Both the position numbers and the translations under genes were made by a program. Shown here piece by piece: positions 45,938-58,277 of a stretch of DNA of 64,000 nt. Source of the stretch: Anthostomella pinea (Eukaryota; Ascomycota; Sordariomycetes; Xylariales; Xylariaceae); assembly GCA_963556695.1 (NCBI GenBank), contig CAUWAG010000007.1:3224001-3288000 (forward strand). The letters run 5' to 3'. Below the pieces are notes generated by a model that was given only the letters and a program-made list of their open reading frames with translations, ran no database searches and had not been told where the DNA came from. Numbering within the stretch: the stretch's first letter is position 1; every line of letters starts with the position of its first letter.

Positions 45938-48900
45938 TGTCTACCTAATTCTCACCCCACACAACTCTTCTCATACCGACGTTTGATACAATTAACACAG
46001 CATCTGGAGGCGCACAGTACAGTTTATGGATGGACTATGCATGGAGAGATTTGATTGTGTTTCGACGGACCCCGCTCTACCAGTTTGATTATGATACCCA
46101 ACTCTACTGTCGTTGATGAGCACATACAGATGACTACGCAGATACACAATGTTTTAGTTTAATGGTCTAATCTTCACGTTCTCGCTATCAAGTGACGAAG
46201 TGAAGTTGTTCTTCGTGCGTAAATTTCATTGGGATGTGCTGGTTTGTCTGAGATCTTTCGCATCTCCTTCCAAGCTCTCTGTGTCTGTCTCAGGTGGTCG
46301 ACGGCGTGTGCTGAGCTAACCTTAGGAAAATCACACGCGGTACCTTGAGTGAGCAGTATCATTGCAACAGTCCAACTGTGCCATCATGATTTTAGCTTGT
46401 CTACGGCTGGCCACATAGAGAGCTACGTGGAATGTAACACACCTTCATTAGGACTCTTCGCAGGTGAAGGGGACTTACACGACCATGTACTTTGAAGAAA
46501 AGGACACTGAGAGCAACGGAGTCCGTTTTCAAGCCGATGGAATATAGGGGTCAGGAGTGTAACTCAATTTCTCATTGACGAAATTTTAGGGAAGCGTGGC
46601 GGTTGTCGGTATCGATCGAAAGCTCATGACGGTACGGAGTAGCCTCTCGATTCTCTTCCGTCTCTTGAGCAGTCGACCATGCGCGTGCATGATGTGGCAT
46701 GACCTTTAGGAGAAGCTGAGAGCCCTAATTAGAACGCATCATGCGCCCATAGGTGACAACTGGTAGAAGCATATCTCGAAATAACTCGTACTCAAAGAGC
46801 AAACCGTCTCACAGTAAGCAGCAGCAAGCTCCTGGGCGCAAGATGTAGTGCCGTTACAATGAGGTCGTGTTTGCTTGTTGGTGTATGTCAATCGATCTAG
46901 TGATTCACTGCATAGACGTCACACGAGATGGATATAAGTATACTAGGTCCCTATGCGGAACGGTAGAAAGTAGACTTTCTACGCCTGCCTTAGCACAGTC
47001 TTTCTTTCTTAAAGCTTATAGTATAATCTATCACCGCTTGACTGCGGCGTTCCTACTTCTCTCGGCCGACGCCTCTTGGGCACTCTGTGTACCATTCTCT
47101 TCTACATCTTCTCCTTATGCTAATCTAAACAGCTACGCAGTTCTTGCCTTACATGTTTACTCATGGGGCGTTTAGACTGGCGACAATATTGTCACTAATG
47201 AAATATGCTGGAACTCCCTTGCATGTAAGCTGGATACCTTCTACTACCAACACTGCACATACCAGGGGCAAGACATGCTCAAGCTATTCCGCCGTAGCAA
47301 CAACTTCCGCCCAGCACTACCTTGACGGGTCTCTCCAAAGAGCAACAGAAGATATTTTTCCATATGGTACTCTAGGTGAACAAGCCTCCACCAGGACGCA
47401 CACGTGCGCGAGAGGGACCGTCCGTCGAACACACATCTGAGCCCACGCCGCAAGATGAAGTGGAGGACCAAGTAGCCTAGCACATTACTCGTCGGTCCGC
47501 GAAACAGAAGGATCCCCCGATCTTCACCAACAATCCGGGTACGAGATGGCCATTGATTATACGTGCGCAGATCTGCACTGTTTTCCACCCACACAACCTG
47601 CAGCCATCAGGATTCTGCGCCATATTCCACCCTACCAACATCTTGTCTTTACAAGTACCTATTTCCATTTTTTTCGATCACATCGAACCCGTACGTGTTT
47701 CAATTCTGACAACGCCCGTCGACGACATTTTCCTCCAAACCGTCACCGCACAACATCATCTTGCGAACCGTGCACGGTCGCCATCTGCGCAATGCCGCCC
47801 AAGATGGGAGCAGGCTCGGCTGCTGTCTTTGTGGACCTTTCGAAGGCTCAACGGAAGGAGTACGCAACCTAACGATTTCACGACTTCGATTGGGGAACGG
47901 AGTTCCGACGACACCGCTCCAGCACGCAAAGAATTCTGCCTGTGTAGGGCACAAATATGTGACCAAAAGAAAACATGATGATTACATATCTTGAATAGAA
48001 GCCGAGCTTAACAGTGCCCGCGCGAATGGTAATAGGCACCATCTACGAGTGGAACCAAGATAACGTGCGTGCCCATTTAATAAGATGCAACCTTAAACAG
48101 AAACACAGGGCACCTGATCTGACGCCGCCAGCTTAAGTCAAAAGTTAGGGAATGACCATGCGAAGCCGGTTCCTACCTTCCGAGAAGTCTTCCCACCAGA
48201 CTCTTTACCACCAGTCCGACTATCATCACCGTTAAGAGTGGCATCATCACCCTTCTTCCACATATCCTGTGCGAGGAGACTACTTTATCATTCCACAGGC
48301 AGGTTGTATCACGGGCTTGGCCGAGCCTGACGTTTGAGTGGAGCTGCTAAGCAATTTAGAACACCGCTTCAGGAAGACCGGATCAAAATTGATATTCGCC
48401 TTCTACCAGCCGCAACCCTATTGCATTGTCTCCGCGCGCATTTTTCCCAGCTGGGTGCTAACATAACTCAACACATTTGGTGGTTGCCTGTGTCGATAAT
48501 CCACCGGGTATAAAGACTATGAAAATGAAAGAGTAAAAACTATATAGTTGTCCTATCAACTAGGCTATGATGAGACGAGTATCTAGTGGCTTTCAGGTTA
48601 TTGATTTTATTTGCTGTTGCGGAGCGGTCGATGGTAGAGTGTCTGATTTGATAAATTAAAACCAAGCAACCCTTCAGGAGTCCAAAGTGCAATGGATGGC
48701 CAAGTCTACACGAAACCGTCGGGCAGATCGACTCACCCCAGGGAATTAAATCCTATACATCTCAAGAACTAATTCCCTATTAACGGAAGACGTGGAATTG
48801 ACCAGGGCGTAAACTGAACTAGTTATAAAGATAAAAAAGAAAACCGGTTCTGTTTACTTGATATAGGTGGCGACCAGGGGTGGGAAGGTGGTGAGCGTTG

Positions 48901-49101
48901 CCCCGTACTGGTTGCTCTAGGAAACACAATCTTGCAATAGGGAATTCTTCCAGGGACCTGTGCACTGGCAATTTCTTCACCCCGCGCACAAGGTTCTGCA
49001 AACAATCTCTCGTACCAGATTCCCCAGCCGAACACACAACAATCCCGCTCTCCCATATCACTTTCCACCCTTCCTCCCAATCACCATTCATCGCACACAA
49101 G
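45938..49101. other. Gene-free stretch
   Basis: No gene, RNA or clear repeat could be supported across these 3.2 kb. Composition alternates between mixed and AT-rich. The last 200 bases form the leader of the next gene. Confidence 0.4.
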
Positions 49102-50113
49102 ATGCCTCGCCGGCACTTCCCTCACCTCGACAAGCTCCTGTACCTCGGCTTCCACGGAGGCTTCCGCTGGGAGACCCAGGGCTTCGATCAACGCGATGCC
49201 GAGACCGGCGCGCTCATGCACCACTACCGCCTCCTCCTGCATCACGGCAACTGACTCCACGTCTCCAAGGTGATCTGCCGCGCCCTGGCACCCGATACGG
49301 CGAACAAAGGCAGAACTAGCCAGGCTCTCTCCCAGATCTACGACTGGGCGGCTGAGAACGTCGGCATGTGCGGTCTCCTGGAGCCGGAGGACTTCCTCGC
49401 CTGCGCCAAGGATTCCTTCGAGTGGTCGGCCAAGTTCCGCGACGACGCTTTCTGGGCTTTCACCTATAAGCTGTTTCATGCTCGCGAGCTCTTTGTGGCG
49501 CCTGTCTACGATCCGATGGGCAAGACGCAGCCCCGGGGCCACCCTCTTCGTACGTTGCACCAACTTGGAATTTTGCCCGTCGTTTTCCGTCGCATATCAT
49601 AGGCTGTGGGCATATGAATGAAACATCTTCATAACGCACCCCCTACCCACTTGGGAAGAACCTTCACTGACCAAAGACACTGCAGTGACCGCTCCCGATA
49701 ACTTCCGCCAGGAGTTCCTCACCCGCTATGATATCCATAGCAAAACCTACCAGAAGTACTTCCCCCGGGAGCTCACCCACGCCGACGGAGAAGGCGATGG
49801 CGATGACAAGCTGTTCATTGTCCCCGTTGCCGAAGCCTCGAAGCTCAGCGAAGATTACGCGGCCCAGACCGCCGAGGTGGACCAGCCCAACGAGCCCACC
49901 ATTGGCTTCTATGACTTTGGACCACGTTACCGCGACGGTTACGAGGATGTCAAGGCCAAGGCCGCCGCTGACGAGAAGGCCAAGAAGGCAAAGCCGGCTG
50001 GTATACTCGATGAGGCGATCGTGGGTGACGACGAGGATGATATCATGATGGATCTGGACGACGACGAGGCCATGAACGATCTTGCAGAGGGCGTTGAGAA
50101 GAAGCTGCGCTGA
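49102..50113 (+). CDS. Uncharacterised fungal protein, copy 1, with an early in-frame stop
   Basis: From the ATG at 49102 the frame reads MPRRHFPHLDKLLYLGFHGG and FRWETQGF, then meets TGA at codon 51 (49252-49254). It continues in the same frame with VSKVICRALAPDTANKG, a helical middle (QALSQIYDWAAENVGMCGL), DDAFWAFTYKLFHARELFV, and joins over intron 49550-49685 to DNFRQEFLTRYDIHSKTY and YFPRELTHADGEGDGDD. It ends with a strongly acidic tail. The same order of motifs occurs in the minus-strand copy at 53084-54019. No known domain is visible. If the TGA is real and not read through, this copy makes only 50 residues or starts downstream. Otherwise the length would be about 290 residues. Confidence 0.55.
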
Positions 50114-50955
50114 TGGGAATCTGCAGACGGGTATTAGAGCGAGGACGTGATATGATATGATGGCTAGAATCATGGAAACGGCGCATTGCACAACAGTCAA
50201 TGATTACTACAGGACTGAATGCACCGGAATAAACACCACAAATATGATGATTCTCCCGTGACGATAACACATCATGGCTTTTGTGAAACATCATCGCTGA
50301 CATCCACATACCAAGCCGCTGTCATTAGTTGAAAGCACCGACGTTGGCACCACCGATATGGCCACAGACCTGTGTTATTCTACTGTCGTGCCTCAGGTCG
50401 TGCCTCATGCCGTCCCTCGTGTTGTCCCTCGTGGTGTCAATTGCCATAGTTAGCCGATTCACATACACGCTCCTACGCCAACCCCTAGGTTCGTTCCATA
50501 TTGTTCCTTATTGGTCCCAATGTCAATGGCAATATTGATTAACCTCTTAGCGCCTATTACAATGACTGTGTAAGTGGTTAGTATGTATCTAACGGCAGTG
50601 GGTGGCGGATGGACGTCAGATCAGATCATAAGATCCGCCCAAGCCACCGGTGGATCCACTTGAAAGGGGTTGGATCAAACGACGGCCGGCGGCATGGTAT
50701 GACTATGGGTTTGCATCAAGCCGCATAAGCCCAAGCACGTTGACCGGTAAGAAGACCAGGGAGCATTTTTGAAGGATGTATGAAGCGAGGGAGTCTCTGT
50801 TCTTATTGCCCCTACAGCCCATAGTGCGCCACGTGTTTATCGTATGACTACACCAGTCTATACCAATGTAGCGCAATCTTTGACCCCGAGGTGTCTACAT
50901 CTATGTCTAAGGTCCAGGTACCACAAGGACATCCGATGCGCATCTATGTGTAGCT
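50114..50955. other. Spacer between convergent genes
   Basis: The spacer contains 3' ends of two genes and short repeats of the TCGTGCCTC/TCGTGTTGTCCCTCGTG kind near 50385-50430. I see no gene. Confidence 0.4.
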
Positions 50956-51996
50956 CTACAGCTTCGCGCCGCTCTTCCTCCGCTGGAACTTCTCGTTATC
51001 TTTCTTCAGCGGGTCGGCCTCGTGACCAATTTGGCCCTTGTTCTGATCGCCCGGCGCCTGCGCCGAATCGCTCTTCTTCGGCGCGCTCTTGTACCCCTCC
51101 TCGACGTTCTCCTCGTTTACCACGTTGCCATTGGCATCCCTCTTGATACCGAGCTCAAGAAGCTTGGCAAAGACCTTGGCAAAGTGCTCGAAGAAAAGGT
51201 CCTTGTCCTGGGCATACCGCTCGACCCACGGCCGGAACGCCTTGTCGGACAGCAGCGACATGTCCGTCGGCAGCATCATGAGCTCCGCAGCCTTCTCCCC
51301 GCCCTCCTCCTCTCCTTCCGCAGCCAGGTCCTCATCCACGAACACGAACTGCTCCACACCGCTTTCCAGCGTCTTCTTCTTCCAATCATTCGCTAGCAGC
51401 AGCTTGAAGTACTGATTTGAGAACCGCGTCGGGTTGTTCACCCACTTGCCCTCGAAGCCCGAGCGGTCGCCGTGGCAGCGCCCCAGATTGTGCGCGCCCG
51501 ACAGCGCTACGATCTCTTGGTCTGAGAACCCCATGCGGTAGAAGATGAAGCGCAGGTGTTCTGCGCCCTGCGCGCCGTCCGGCAGGCGGCCCCGCGGCGG
51601 CACCTTGCTTTCATCGGTGAAGTCTGTACGGTCGCCCGCCCAGTGTATCGCCGGCCCGCCCATCTCCTCGATCGCTGTGACGGCTGCGAGCGTCCATAAA
51701 TCCGCGTAGGTGATCCAGGGATGAGCGGCCTTGACGGGCTCGAGGAAAGCGCGCGCGTGCTGGAGGCCCGCGTTGGCCGGGTCGCCGCCCTCGGCCTCGT
51801 AGCGCATGCCTGCGCCGTTGGAGCCGCCCGTGTTCGTCTCGGCGCAGTAAGTTCCTGCTGCGTGCCAGGCTAGACGCACCAGGACGGGGCCGGCGGAGCC
51901 GTCGTCGTAGTCGGGCTGGTGTAGGAGTTTGCGGACGGAGGACTTGACGGCATCGAGTTGCGCCGCCGTCGGGGCTGCGGCGGGCGTCTGCGCCAT
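50956..51996 (-). CDS. Class I haem peroxidase, cytochrome c peroxidase type
   Basis: A single exon encodes 346 residues from the ATG at 51996. The distal haem site is RLAWHAAGT (Arg41, Trp44, His45). The proximal His is His169 in [12 protein letters not shown]. Trp185 lies 16 residues later, where cytochrome c peroxidase has its radical Trp191, and Asp245 in LPTDMSLL completes the triad. The enzyme reduces hydrogen peroxide. There is no mitochondrial presequence (it starts [18 protein letters not shown]), so a cytosolic cytochrome c/ascorbate-type peroxidase is likely. The C-terminus carries an extra Lys/Asp-rich tail of about 50 residues. An inserted acidic loop ([17 protein letters not shown]) precedes LPTD. 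The gene is flanked by two copies of an unrelated protein family. Confidence 0.93.
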   Translation of the reverse strand: MAQTPAAAPTAAQLDAVKSSVRKLLHQPDYDDGSAGPVLVRLAWHAAGTYCAETNTGGSNGAGMRYEAEGGDPANAGLQHARAFLEPVKAAHPWITYADLWTLAAVTAIEEMGGPAIHWAGDRTDFTDESKVPPRGRLPDGAQGAEHLRFIFYRMGFSDQEIVALSGAHNLGRCHGDRSGFEGKWVNNPTRFSNQYFKLLLANDWKKKTLESGVEQFVFVDEDLAAEGEEEGGEKAAELMMLPTDMSLLSDKAFRPWVERYAQDKDLFFEHFAKVFAKLLELGIKRDANGNVVNEENVEEGYKSAPKKSDSAQAPGDQNKGQIGHEADPLKKDNEKFQRRKSGAKL

Positions 51997-52789
51997 GATG
52001 GTTGGGGCGCGATTGCGGATGCGACCGTTTTTGGGTTATGCTGGTCTGGGAGGCAGGCCTATCCGTTGAGGCGACTTTCACAGTGCGTTTCTATTGTACA
52101 GTCGCACGACAAGAAAGTGATGACGAGCGCTCATGAAGTTGTAGATGAAATTTGGGAGGTCATCGCTGGACCTCGGCAAAATGGACCTCGGGATTCTTGA
52201 GAAGGTGCAATTCCCGGTCGCGTCGAGTCAGGCCTTGGCTAGCGCGCCTTCCGAGTGGCGTTATCGAAGCTATCGTCATCTATGATCCACCCCTTTATCA
52301 GTGATGATCCACCCCTTTTAAGTGGATTCTCCGGTGGCTTGGGCAGATCTCGTGACCTGATCCAGCGACGTCGGGTCCGCCTACATGGAACACCGCCATG
52401 ATTATCTTATGTCGTCGGCGCTGACTTTGATCCTGTCCAACTACTCTTACTACACCTATTCATGCTCATGCCCGGGGTTCAGAATACCCCCTATACCCGT
52501 GAGTACCAGTGTAAGTGATCAGCAGACAGGCCACTGACCAAATCTATGGCTATCAGATCGTCCCTGGTGACTGCCAACTGTAAGGGATAAAAGATCACTT
52601 GTGATTCGGAGTTGAATAAGCATGGCATCTGTATCTGTCATGGTCAAGTCCGCCTTCGAATGACTACCTACGCAGGTAAGTTTACCATCTTGCTGACCAA
52701 CTTCCAGTCTAGGCCCTCCAGTTCATATATGGCCATCCCCACCAAAACGCGTTGTGTCATCAACAGACTGAGTGTTTTAACACATGCTA
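51997..52789. other. Upstream region of the peroxidase gene
   Basis: The stretch includes two close copies of TGATCCACCCCTTT near 52281-52320. No gene is visible. Confidence 0.35.
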
Positions 52790-52945
52790 GACCCAATGTC
52801 AATAACATATACAGACCCAGTGTCAGTGACGTTTACAGACCCAGTGTCAATGACATTTACAGGCCCATTGTCGGTGAGATTTACAGACCCAATGTCAGTG
52901 ACATCTACTGACCTAATGTCGGTAATGTTAGAAACCATGTGTCAG
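52790..52945. repeat. 24-bp tandem repeat, about six units
   Basis: The unit resembles ACAGACCCAGTGTCAGTGAC plus GTTT or ATTT. Units drift by several bases each. In one plus-strand frame the first five units read as an 8-residue repeat of the type YRPSVSDV/I. Confidence 0.85.
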
Positions 52946-53083
52946 TGACATTTCACGATATAAAGAAGGCGGGTTCACTTATTTATTGACGGCGGGACAA
53001 TCGTGTATGGGGGGTTCATCGCGGTTCATTCATTCGTTCCTATCATCACCACTGACTCCGTACTCATGCCGATCTAACTACTC

Positions 53084-54019
53084 TTAGTGGAGTTTCTGAA
53101 CTCCCTCGATGATACCGCCCATATCGTCATCCTCGTCGTCGCTGTCGATGTCCATCATCACATCGTCATCGTCGTCGTCCAAGACCGCGTCCTGATCCAC
53201 CACCACATTCTTGCGCGCCTCCTCGGCTCTGGCCTTCGCATCCTTAGCAGCCTTGGCTTCAAAGTATCCGTCGCGATATCGCGGCGGGCGCGGCGGGCCG
53301 AGGTCGAAGAAGAAGAGTTCCTCTGGCTGCTTCCGCGCCGGGACGATGCCGATATAGCTGTCCATGCCGGGGTTGTCGGTTTCGTTCTCGACTATGGTGA
53401 CCACTCGTTTGTCGTCACCGTCGCCCTCGCCGTGCGCGTGGGTCAGGTTGGGATCGAAGTACTTCTCCTCCACCTCCTTGTTCTTGGACTTGATGTCCTC
53501 GACTTGCTCGATGTTGGCCTGGCTTGCGTTCAGGCCCAGTGCGCGCGGAACTTGTCCCGGAAGTTGTCCAGGGCTTGGACAAGGGGGTGGCCCTTGGGCT
53601 CGACATGGGGATCGAGAACGAAGGTGAGGTACAGTTCTCGGGCGTGGAAGAGCTTGTAGGTGAATCTCCAAAAGGACTCGTTGTCGATGTCCTGCGAGCA
53701 CTCCCAGCACGCTTTGGCCTCGGCGAAGAAGTCGGCGGGCTCCATAACTTCGCACAGCTCGACGTTCTCTACGGCATACTCGTAGACTTCAGCCAGAGCC
53801 TGGCTAATCTCGGCCCTTCTTGTCGGTGTGGAGCTTGGTTACGAGCTGGTGCGCCATCTATCGGGACTTGCTAGGGTGCAAAAGGTAGTGATGGACGTGC
53901 ACCATGCTGTTCTGCCGCCCATCGACCTCCTTGTAGCCTTTGGTCTCCCACCGCAGGCCGCCGTGGTAGCTCAGGTACAGCAGGTCGTGCAGGAAGAGGT
54001 TCCGCGTGAACGACGACAT
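53084..54019 (-). pseudogene. Uncharacterised fungal protein, copy 2, broken
   Basis: Starting at the ATG at 54019 the product begins MSSFTRNLFLHDLLYLSYHG, GLRWETKGY and HVHHYLLHPS, then TAG at 53860-53858. After it, KLHTDKKGR is followed by a shift into the frame of ISQALAEVYEYAVENVELCE, DFFAEAKACWECSQD and FWRFTYKLFHARELYL. Near 53535 the frame shifts again into NIEQVEDIKSKNKEVEEKY and LTHAHGEGDGDDKRV. The tail is acidic. Every block has its counterpart in the plus-strand copy at 49102-50113, so the two are paralogues. With one stop and two frameshifts this copy is almost certainly dead. What the family does is unknown. A CA/GT microsatellite lies in its leader. Confidence 0.65.
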
Positions 54020-54049
54020 GGTGCGAAAGAGGAGGAAGAGAGACAGAGA

Positions 54050-54090
54050 GAGTGGTGTGTGTGTATGTGTGTGTGTGCGTGTGTGTGCGA
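54050..54090. repeat. GT microsatellite in the leader of copy 2
   Basis: This is an interrupted run of GTGTGT with single A and C substitutions. Confidence 0.8.
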
Positions 54091-54304
54091 AGTGCGAAGC
54101 GCGAGAGGAGGAATCGTTCGGGCCTGGCAAAAGGTGCAATCGAACAAGCGCGTGCAGCAGGTACGAGTTCGGAGGTGGAGATAGAGAGGCAGAGGTGCAT
54201 GGGGGTTTCTGCCACTGGTGACCCGCCTCCTAAGGCAACCAACGCTCCAGCTACCCGTTGCTTCAGCTGGGCATCCTTTATCAGTGCACAGGAAAAATTT
54301 TTCC

Positions 54305-54410
54305 CCATCAACCGGTTGGTGTACTGGTCAAGACCAACAATCTCAATTGCTAGTCAATCCTAGCTCTTGAGAGGTTCGGGGTTCAAACCCCCTGGGTAGT
54401 AGTAATCTTC
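54305..54410 (+). mobile_element. Possible tRNA-derived SINE head
   Basis: TGGTGTACTGG (54317-54327) resembles an RNA polymerase III A box and is followed by TCAAGACC, as in a tRNA D-arm. GGTTCAAACCC (54380-54390) matches the B-box consensus, 63 bp later. The sequence does not close into a cloverleaf, so it is not a working tRNA. It sits just outside the 3' end of the LINE that could mobilise such an element. Confidence 0.35.
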
Positions 54411-54889
54411 GACTTGTCCATTGCACACCGGGCAAGATGATGCAACAGGTTTAGGATTGGGTGTCCCCCGTTAGCTTATCATTTACGAAGTGACTATTAA
54501 ACTACCAACTGCCCATAGCCCAGATGGTAGGGTGACCCAACTTTTTTTTCTTCCGCCCAATTTTCTTTTTCCTTTTTTTAATTTTCTTCGAAGCCTTGGT
54601 TGGTAGTTGGCTAGATAATATAGCAAGACATGTTATGCGAGAAGTCCTTTTAGCAAGAAGGCATCTAGGGGTTATGTTTGTTTGTTTGTTTTGTATTTAA
54701 CGTGGGGGGTAGCTCCTCAGTAGAGCAAACCACGCCTCCCAGAGCCTCTGTATTGCAGGGTTGTGGAGGTCTCAAGATAATAAGTACAGTCAGTCCCGCT
54801 CACGGGCCCATCCCCGTTGTTGCGGCGGTATGACCTTGGGGTCATCCATCTGGTCCTTCAAGAAAAGCTATCTATCGGGGGCAGATTGT

Positions 54890-57800
54890 TGAAAAGAACT
54901 TGCTCTTCTCCACGAATTTTGCCCATTCTGTGCTCCTCTCCCCTAAGTATTATAAACAAGCTGTCCTAGGCGAGTACCTAGGCAGCAGCCGGTTTTTCCC
55001 CAGCCTCTTACAAAAGAAAATGTGTTGTGATGTTTTCTTCTCACCACAGCTGCAGTGATCATTCGAGTCTGTATGCCCAAAGCGTTCATAGTATCTGGCA
55101 AAGTCGCCATGTCCAGATCTGGCCGCTAGAAGTCTGTGTAAAATACTCCTCTTAAAAGATATAAGGTCTCTTTCAATTACTGCATGTGAGTATACTTCTT
55201 GATATCTAGGTTCTGATTGGGTTTTCCACCATTGGTTGAACTCTTTCTTGCCCTTTTTTTTGAGATCTCTCTTGACCTAAGAGATTATAGGAAGGTTTGT
55301 CATGTCTATTTCTAGCATGGCACCCTCTTTTGCTAGTGTGTCATCTACTACTTCTGCTTGGAGAAGTCTGCCCTTTCCCCGGTATACTTCTTGTGTAGTG
55401 CCGCCTTTCCTGATGGTATAACCCCATCCAGTGCGGGTTGTGCCTTGGTCGTCCAATTGTGATCCATCTGAATAGATGACAAGGTCAGTGTTCATGTTTC
55501 TCTCCTGTAGCCATTGCTTGAAGAGCTCTGTTTTTTTGTCTTTGTCTTTACGGATTAGGGGCTTCTTCCATGATGGCCTGGTAAGTGTTGGTCTCTGGAA
55601 GTCAGGGACTAGCTGGAAGCTCCTTTGTAGCCTTGTTAGATTCTTGCGAGCTTGTATTTAGAGCCTGCCAACAAGAGGGTGTCTCTGGTCTATTCGTCCT
55701 AGTCAGAGGCCGTGACGTCGTCTTATTGACTCTGCAAGAACTCCTGCTAGGGGAATCTGTGATTCAAAGTGTAGGATATGTCCAGAGTGTATTTTCCAAG
55801 ACTGGCAAGATAGCCCTGATCGCTGTTCGTAGTACGGCATTTATTGTTCCAAGAAGCCCCTTAATGCGACATGCTGATGTCCCACCTAAGCTCCCGACTT
55901 TCTCGATTCCTGGGTACCAGGCCTCCAGGCCGTGTGTAAGAATAAGAATAACACAAGCTTTCACAGCCCTTTTGGTTGACTTTACTGGAAGTCCTTTGAC
56001 TGTGTTGCATAGTCCTTAAAGGTGATTTGTTACCTTATTAGCTTTCTTGGCCCAGTAGGAAACGTGATTTTTGAAGTTTAGTTTTCTATCCAGGAAGACA
56101 CCCAGCCATTGCATGGAGTCCTTTGCTGTTTTGTTCATTGTCCCGTGGCGGACTGGAGGGTTGTCTGAGTTCTTTTTCCTTGAGAAGTGCATGATCTCAG
56201 TTTTGTTAGGGTCAAATTTAATAGCGTTGTTATGTCCCTATTGACTGAGCAAGTAAAGATTTTCAGAAGCCTCTGTAGCTGTTTCCTCAAGGTTCTTTCC
56301 AATGCAGAGAGTCGCTAGGTTGTCTGTATATCCAAAACGTCTCTTTTTCATACCAAGTCGGGCACAGATTGGCTCTGTATACAGCATATAAAGGATTGGA
56401 GAGGCTGGTGAGCCTTATGGTAGCCCACAAGTGAGAGCTTTAATATCGGTCACAATACCTTCAAACCGAACCCTTGCGGACCGCTCGGACATGAATGACT
56501 GGACCCATCTTATGAGAAAGCCCGGCCAGCCCTGTTCTCTCATGCGAACCACCAGCCGTCCCATTAGGGCAGCATCAAAGGCCCCTTTCACATCTGACGT
56601 GACTACTGTTGCAACGAGGCCTTGGTTGAGGGCCTGCTCAATATCGTGTATGAGTGCAGCTACCAGGTCAGTGGCAGAGCGCTTTGGTAGAGCTCCAAAA
56701 TGTTGTGGAGCTAGAATTCCAAGTTTGACAACAAACCAGGTAATTCTTTTCGCGATGAGTCGTTCTAGGCCTTTGTCAAGACATGACAATAGCGATATTG
56801 GTCTGTAGGCCCTGGGATTGGAGTAGTCTTTCTTTCCTGGTTTTGGGATCATCACCACCTCAGCTATTTTGAATGGTTTAGGGTGGTGTCCAATCTGTAG
56901 ACAGGTCTGGAAAAGGGCTCTGATATGTTCCCCAATGAATGGCCAGCAAGCTTTCAGAATCCGTACTGTGAGGGTATCTATTCCCGGGGAGTTGCTCTTG
57001 GTCCCTAAAGTGCACCCTTCCGCCTCTTCCAGTCCGACATGGTATTCAAGGGGGATATATGACTTGGGTTGTGTGATCTGAGCGGACCAGGGGTCGATGA
57101 TATCGTTGTCTGAGGTACTTCGTTCAAGCGTGGCTGAGCGTAATGCATTTGCCTTGCTCTCTTATGACTCGAATATTTGGTCTCTTATGATGATTGGAGG
57201 GGAACGCAATCCTGCTGATAGCTTGTGCCAAGAAATGATTCTGTATAGGTCCTTTGGCTCAGTTGCTGAATCAATTAGAGTCTGCCAGTACTCTCTCCTA
57301 GCTTTCCGAACCACGTGGCAAAATTCCTGTCGGGCTGAATTCCGCCCTTCTTGGCTTGTAGTCTGTTTAGAAAGGGCCCTGTATGTCTGAATAGCTGCTT
57401 TGCAGTCATCATTCCACCAAGCAGTGGGCTTAGATTGACGGGGCTTCTTGCCCACTGTCCTGATACAGCCTTGGATCATGTTGATCAAGCTTTGTGTAAA
57501 GGCATCTACCTGGCCAGGGGATACACCCAGCCGGGGGAGTTCATGAATCCTGGTTTGGACATTGTCTGCCAGCTCTTGTAGTTTATCGTCCGGTACTATC
57601 TAATGATTAGCCTTGGGGACTCGGTCTAGACCTCCCTGAATTGAGACATCTATTCGTAATGTCTTATGATCTGAAGTGCACTGGAGTGCATCATTCACTG
57701 AGGCTTCGGCCATGGGGACATCTGAGAACACCAGATCTAGTACATTTCCGTCATCATGTGTTGGGACATCTGGTTCAGAAATCAGATCCAGTCCGTGGTC

Positions 57801-58277
57801 TGCCATAGTCTGTGCAAGTATGACACCACCATGATATCCTGGATTGCTCAAGTCCCAGGATGTGTTGCAAGCATTGAAATCTCCAGCTATAACGCAGCCA
57901 AAAGGTGGAGTCCATACTTCCAGAATATCATCCACTTCCTGTGGGTTGTCATATGGCCGGTAGACACTGGCAAATGTAATGCCTTGTACCTTGACCCAGG
58001 TGATGTCTTGTGTAGCATAGGGCCGAAGTTGATCCGCTTGAAGGTGTTTTCTCACATAGATGAGAGATCTGGGCCGTGTACTGTCGCTGTCCCAGGAATC
58101 TACTGGGGAGTATATATCGTAATTAGCGTGTGTCTTTACTCCCATTCTCCTGCCTGGTGGTATGCCAACCCAGGGCTCTTGCATCAGAATGATGTCTGCT
58201 TGTTCTCTTTTGTAGTCAGCCAGGTTAATGACTAACTTTGTAGGGCCTGTACTCTTTTGTCCTCCTGTTGTATTCAT
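54890..58277 (-). pseudogene. LINE ORF2: endonuclease, reverse transcriptase, RNase H
   Basis: From the ATG at 58277 the APE-type endonuclease reads QADIILMQEPWVG, VIAGDFNACNTSWD and CTSDHKTLRIDV. The linker QSKPTAWWNDDCKAAI follows, then the reverse transcriptase: VVMIPKPGKKDYSNPRAYRP, SDVKGAFDAALMGRL and a broken LP-stop-GSPASP where QGSPASP is expected (stop ends at 56415). The catalytic YADD box is YTDN (56330-56319). RNase H starts VIYSDGSQLDDQG. The end has RLLAARSGHGDFARYYERF and a Cys/His cluster. There are at least six in-frame stops (for example ending at 57600, 57162, 56415 and 55277), all one C-to-T change from Gln codons or close to it. It cannot encode an active enzyme. Confidence 0.82.

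Noticed and set aside
54305..54400. A functional tRNA gene
   Set aside because: A and B boxes are present, but the acceptor stem and anticodon arm do not pair, so I list it only as a possible SINE head.
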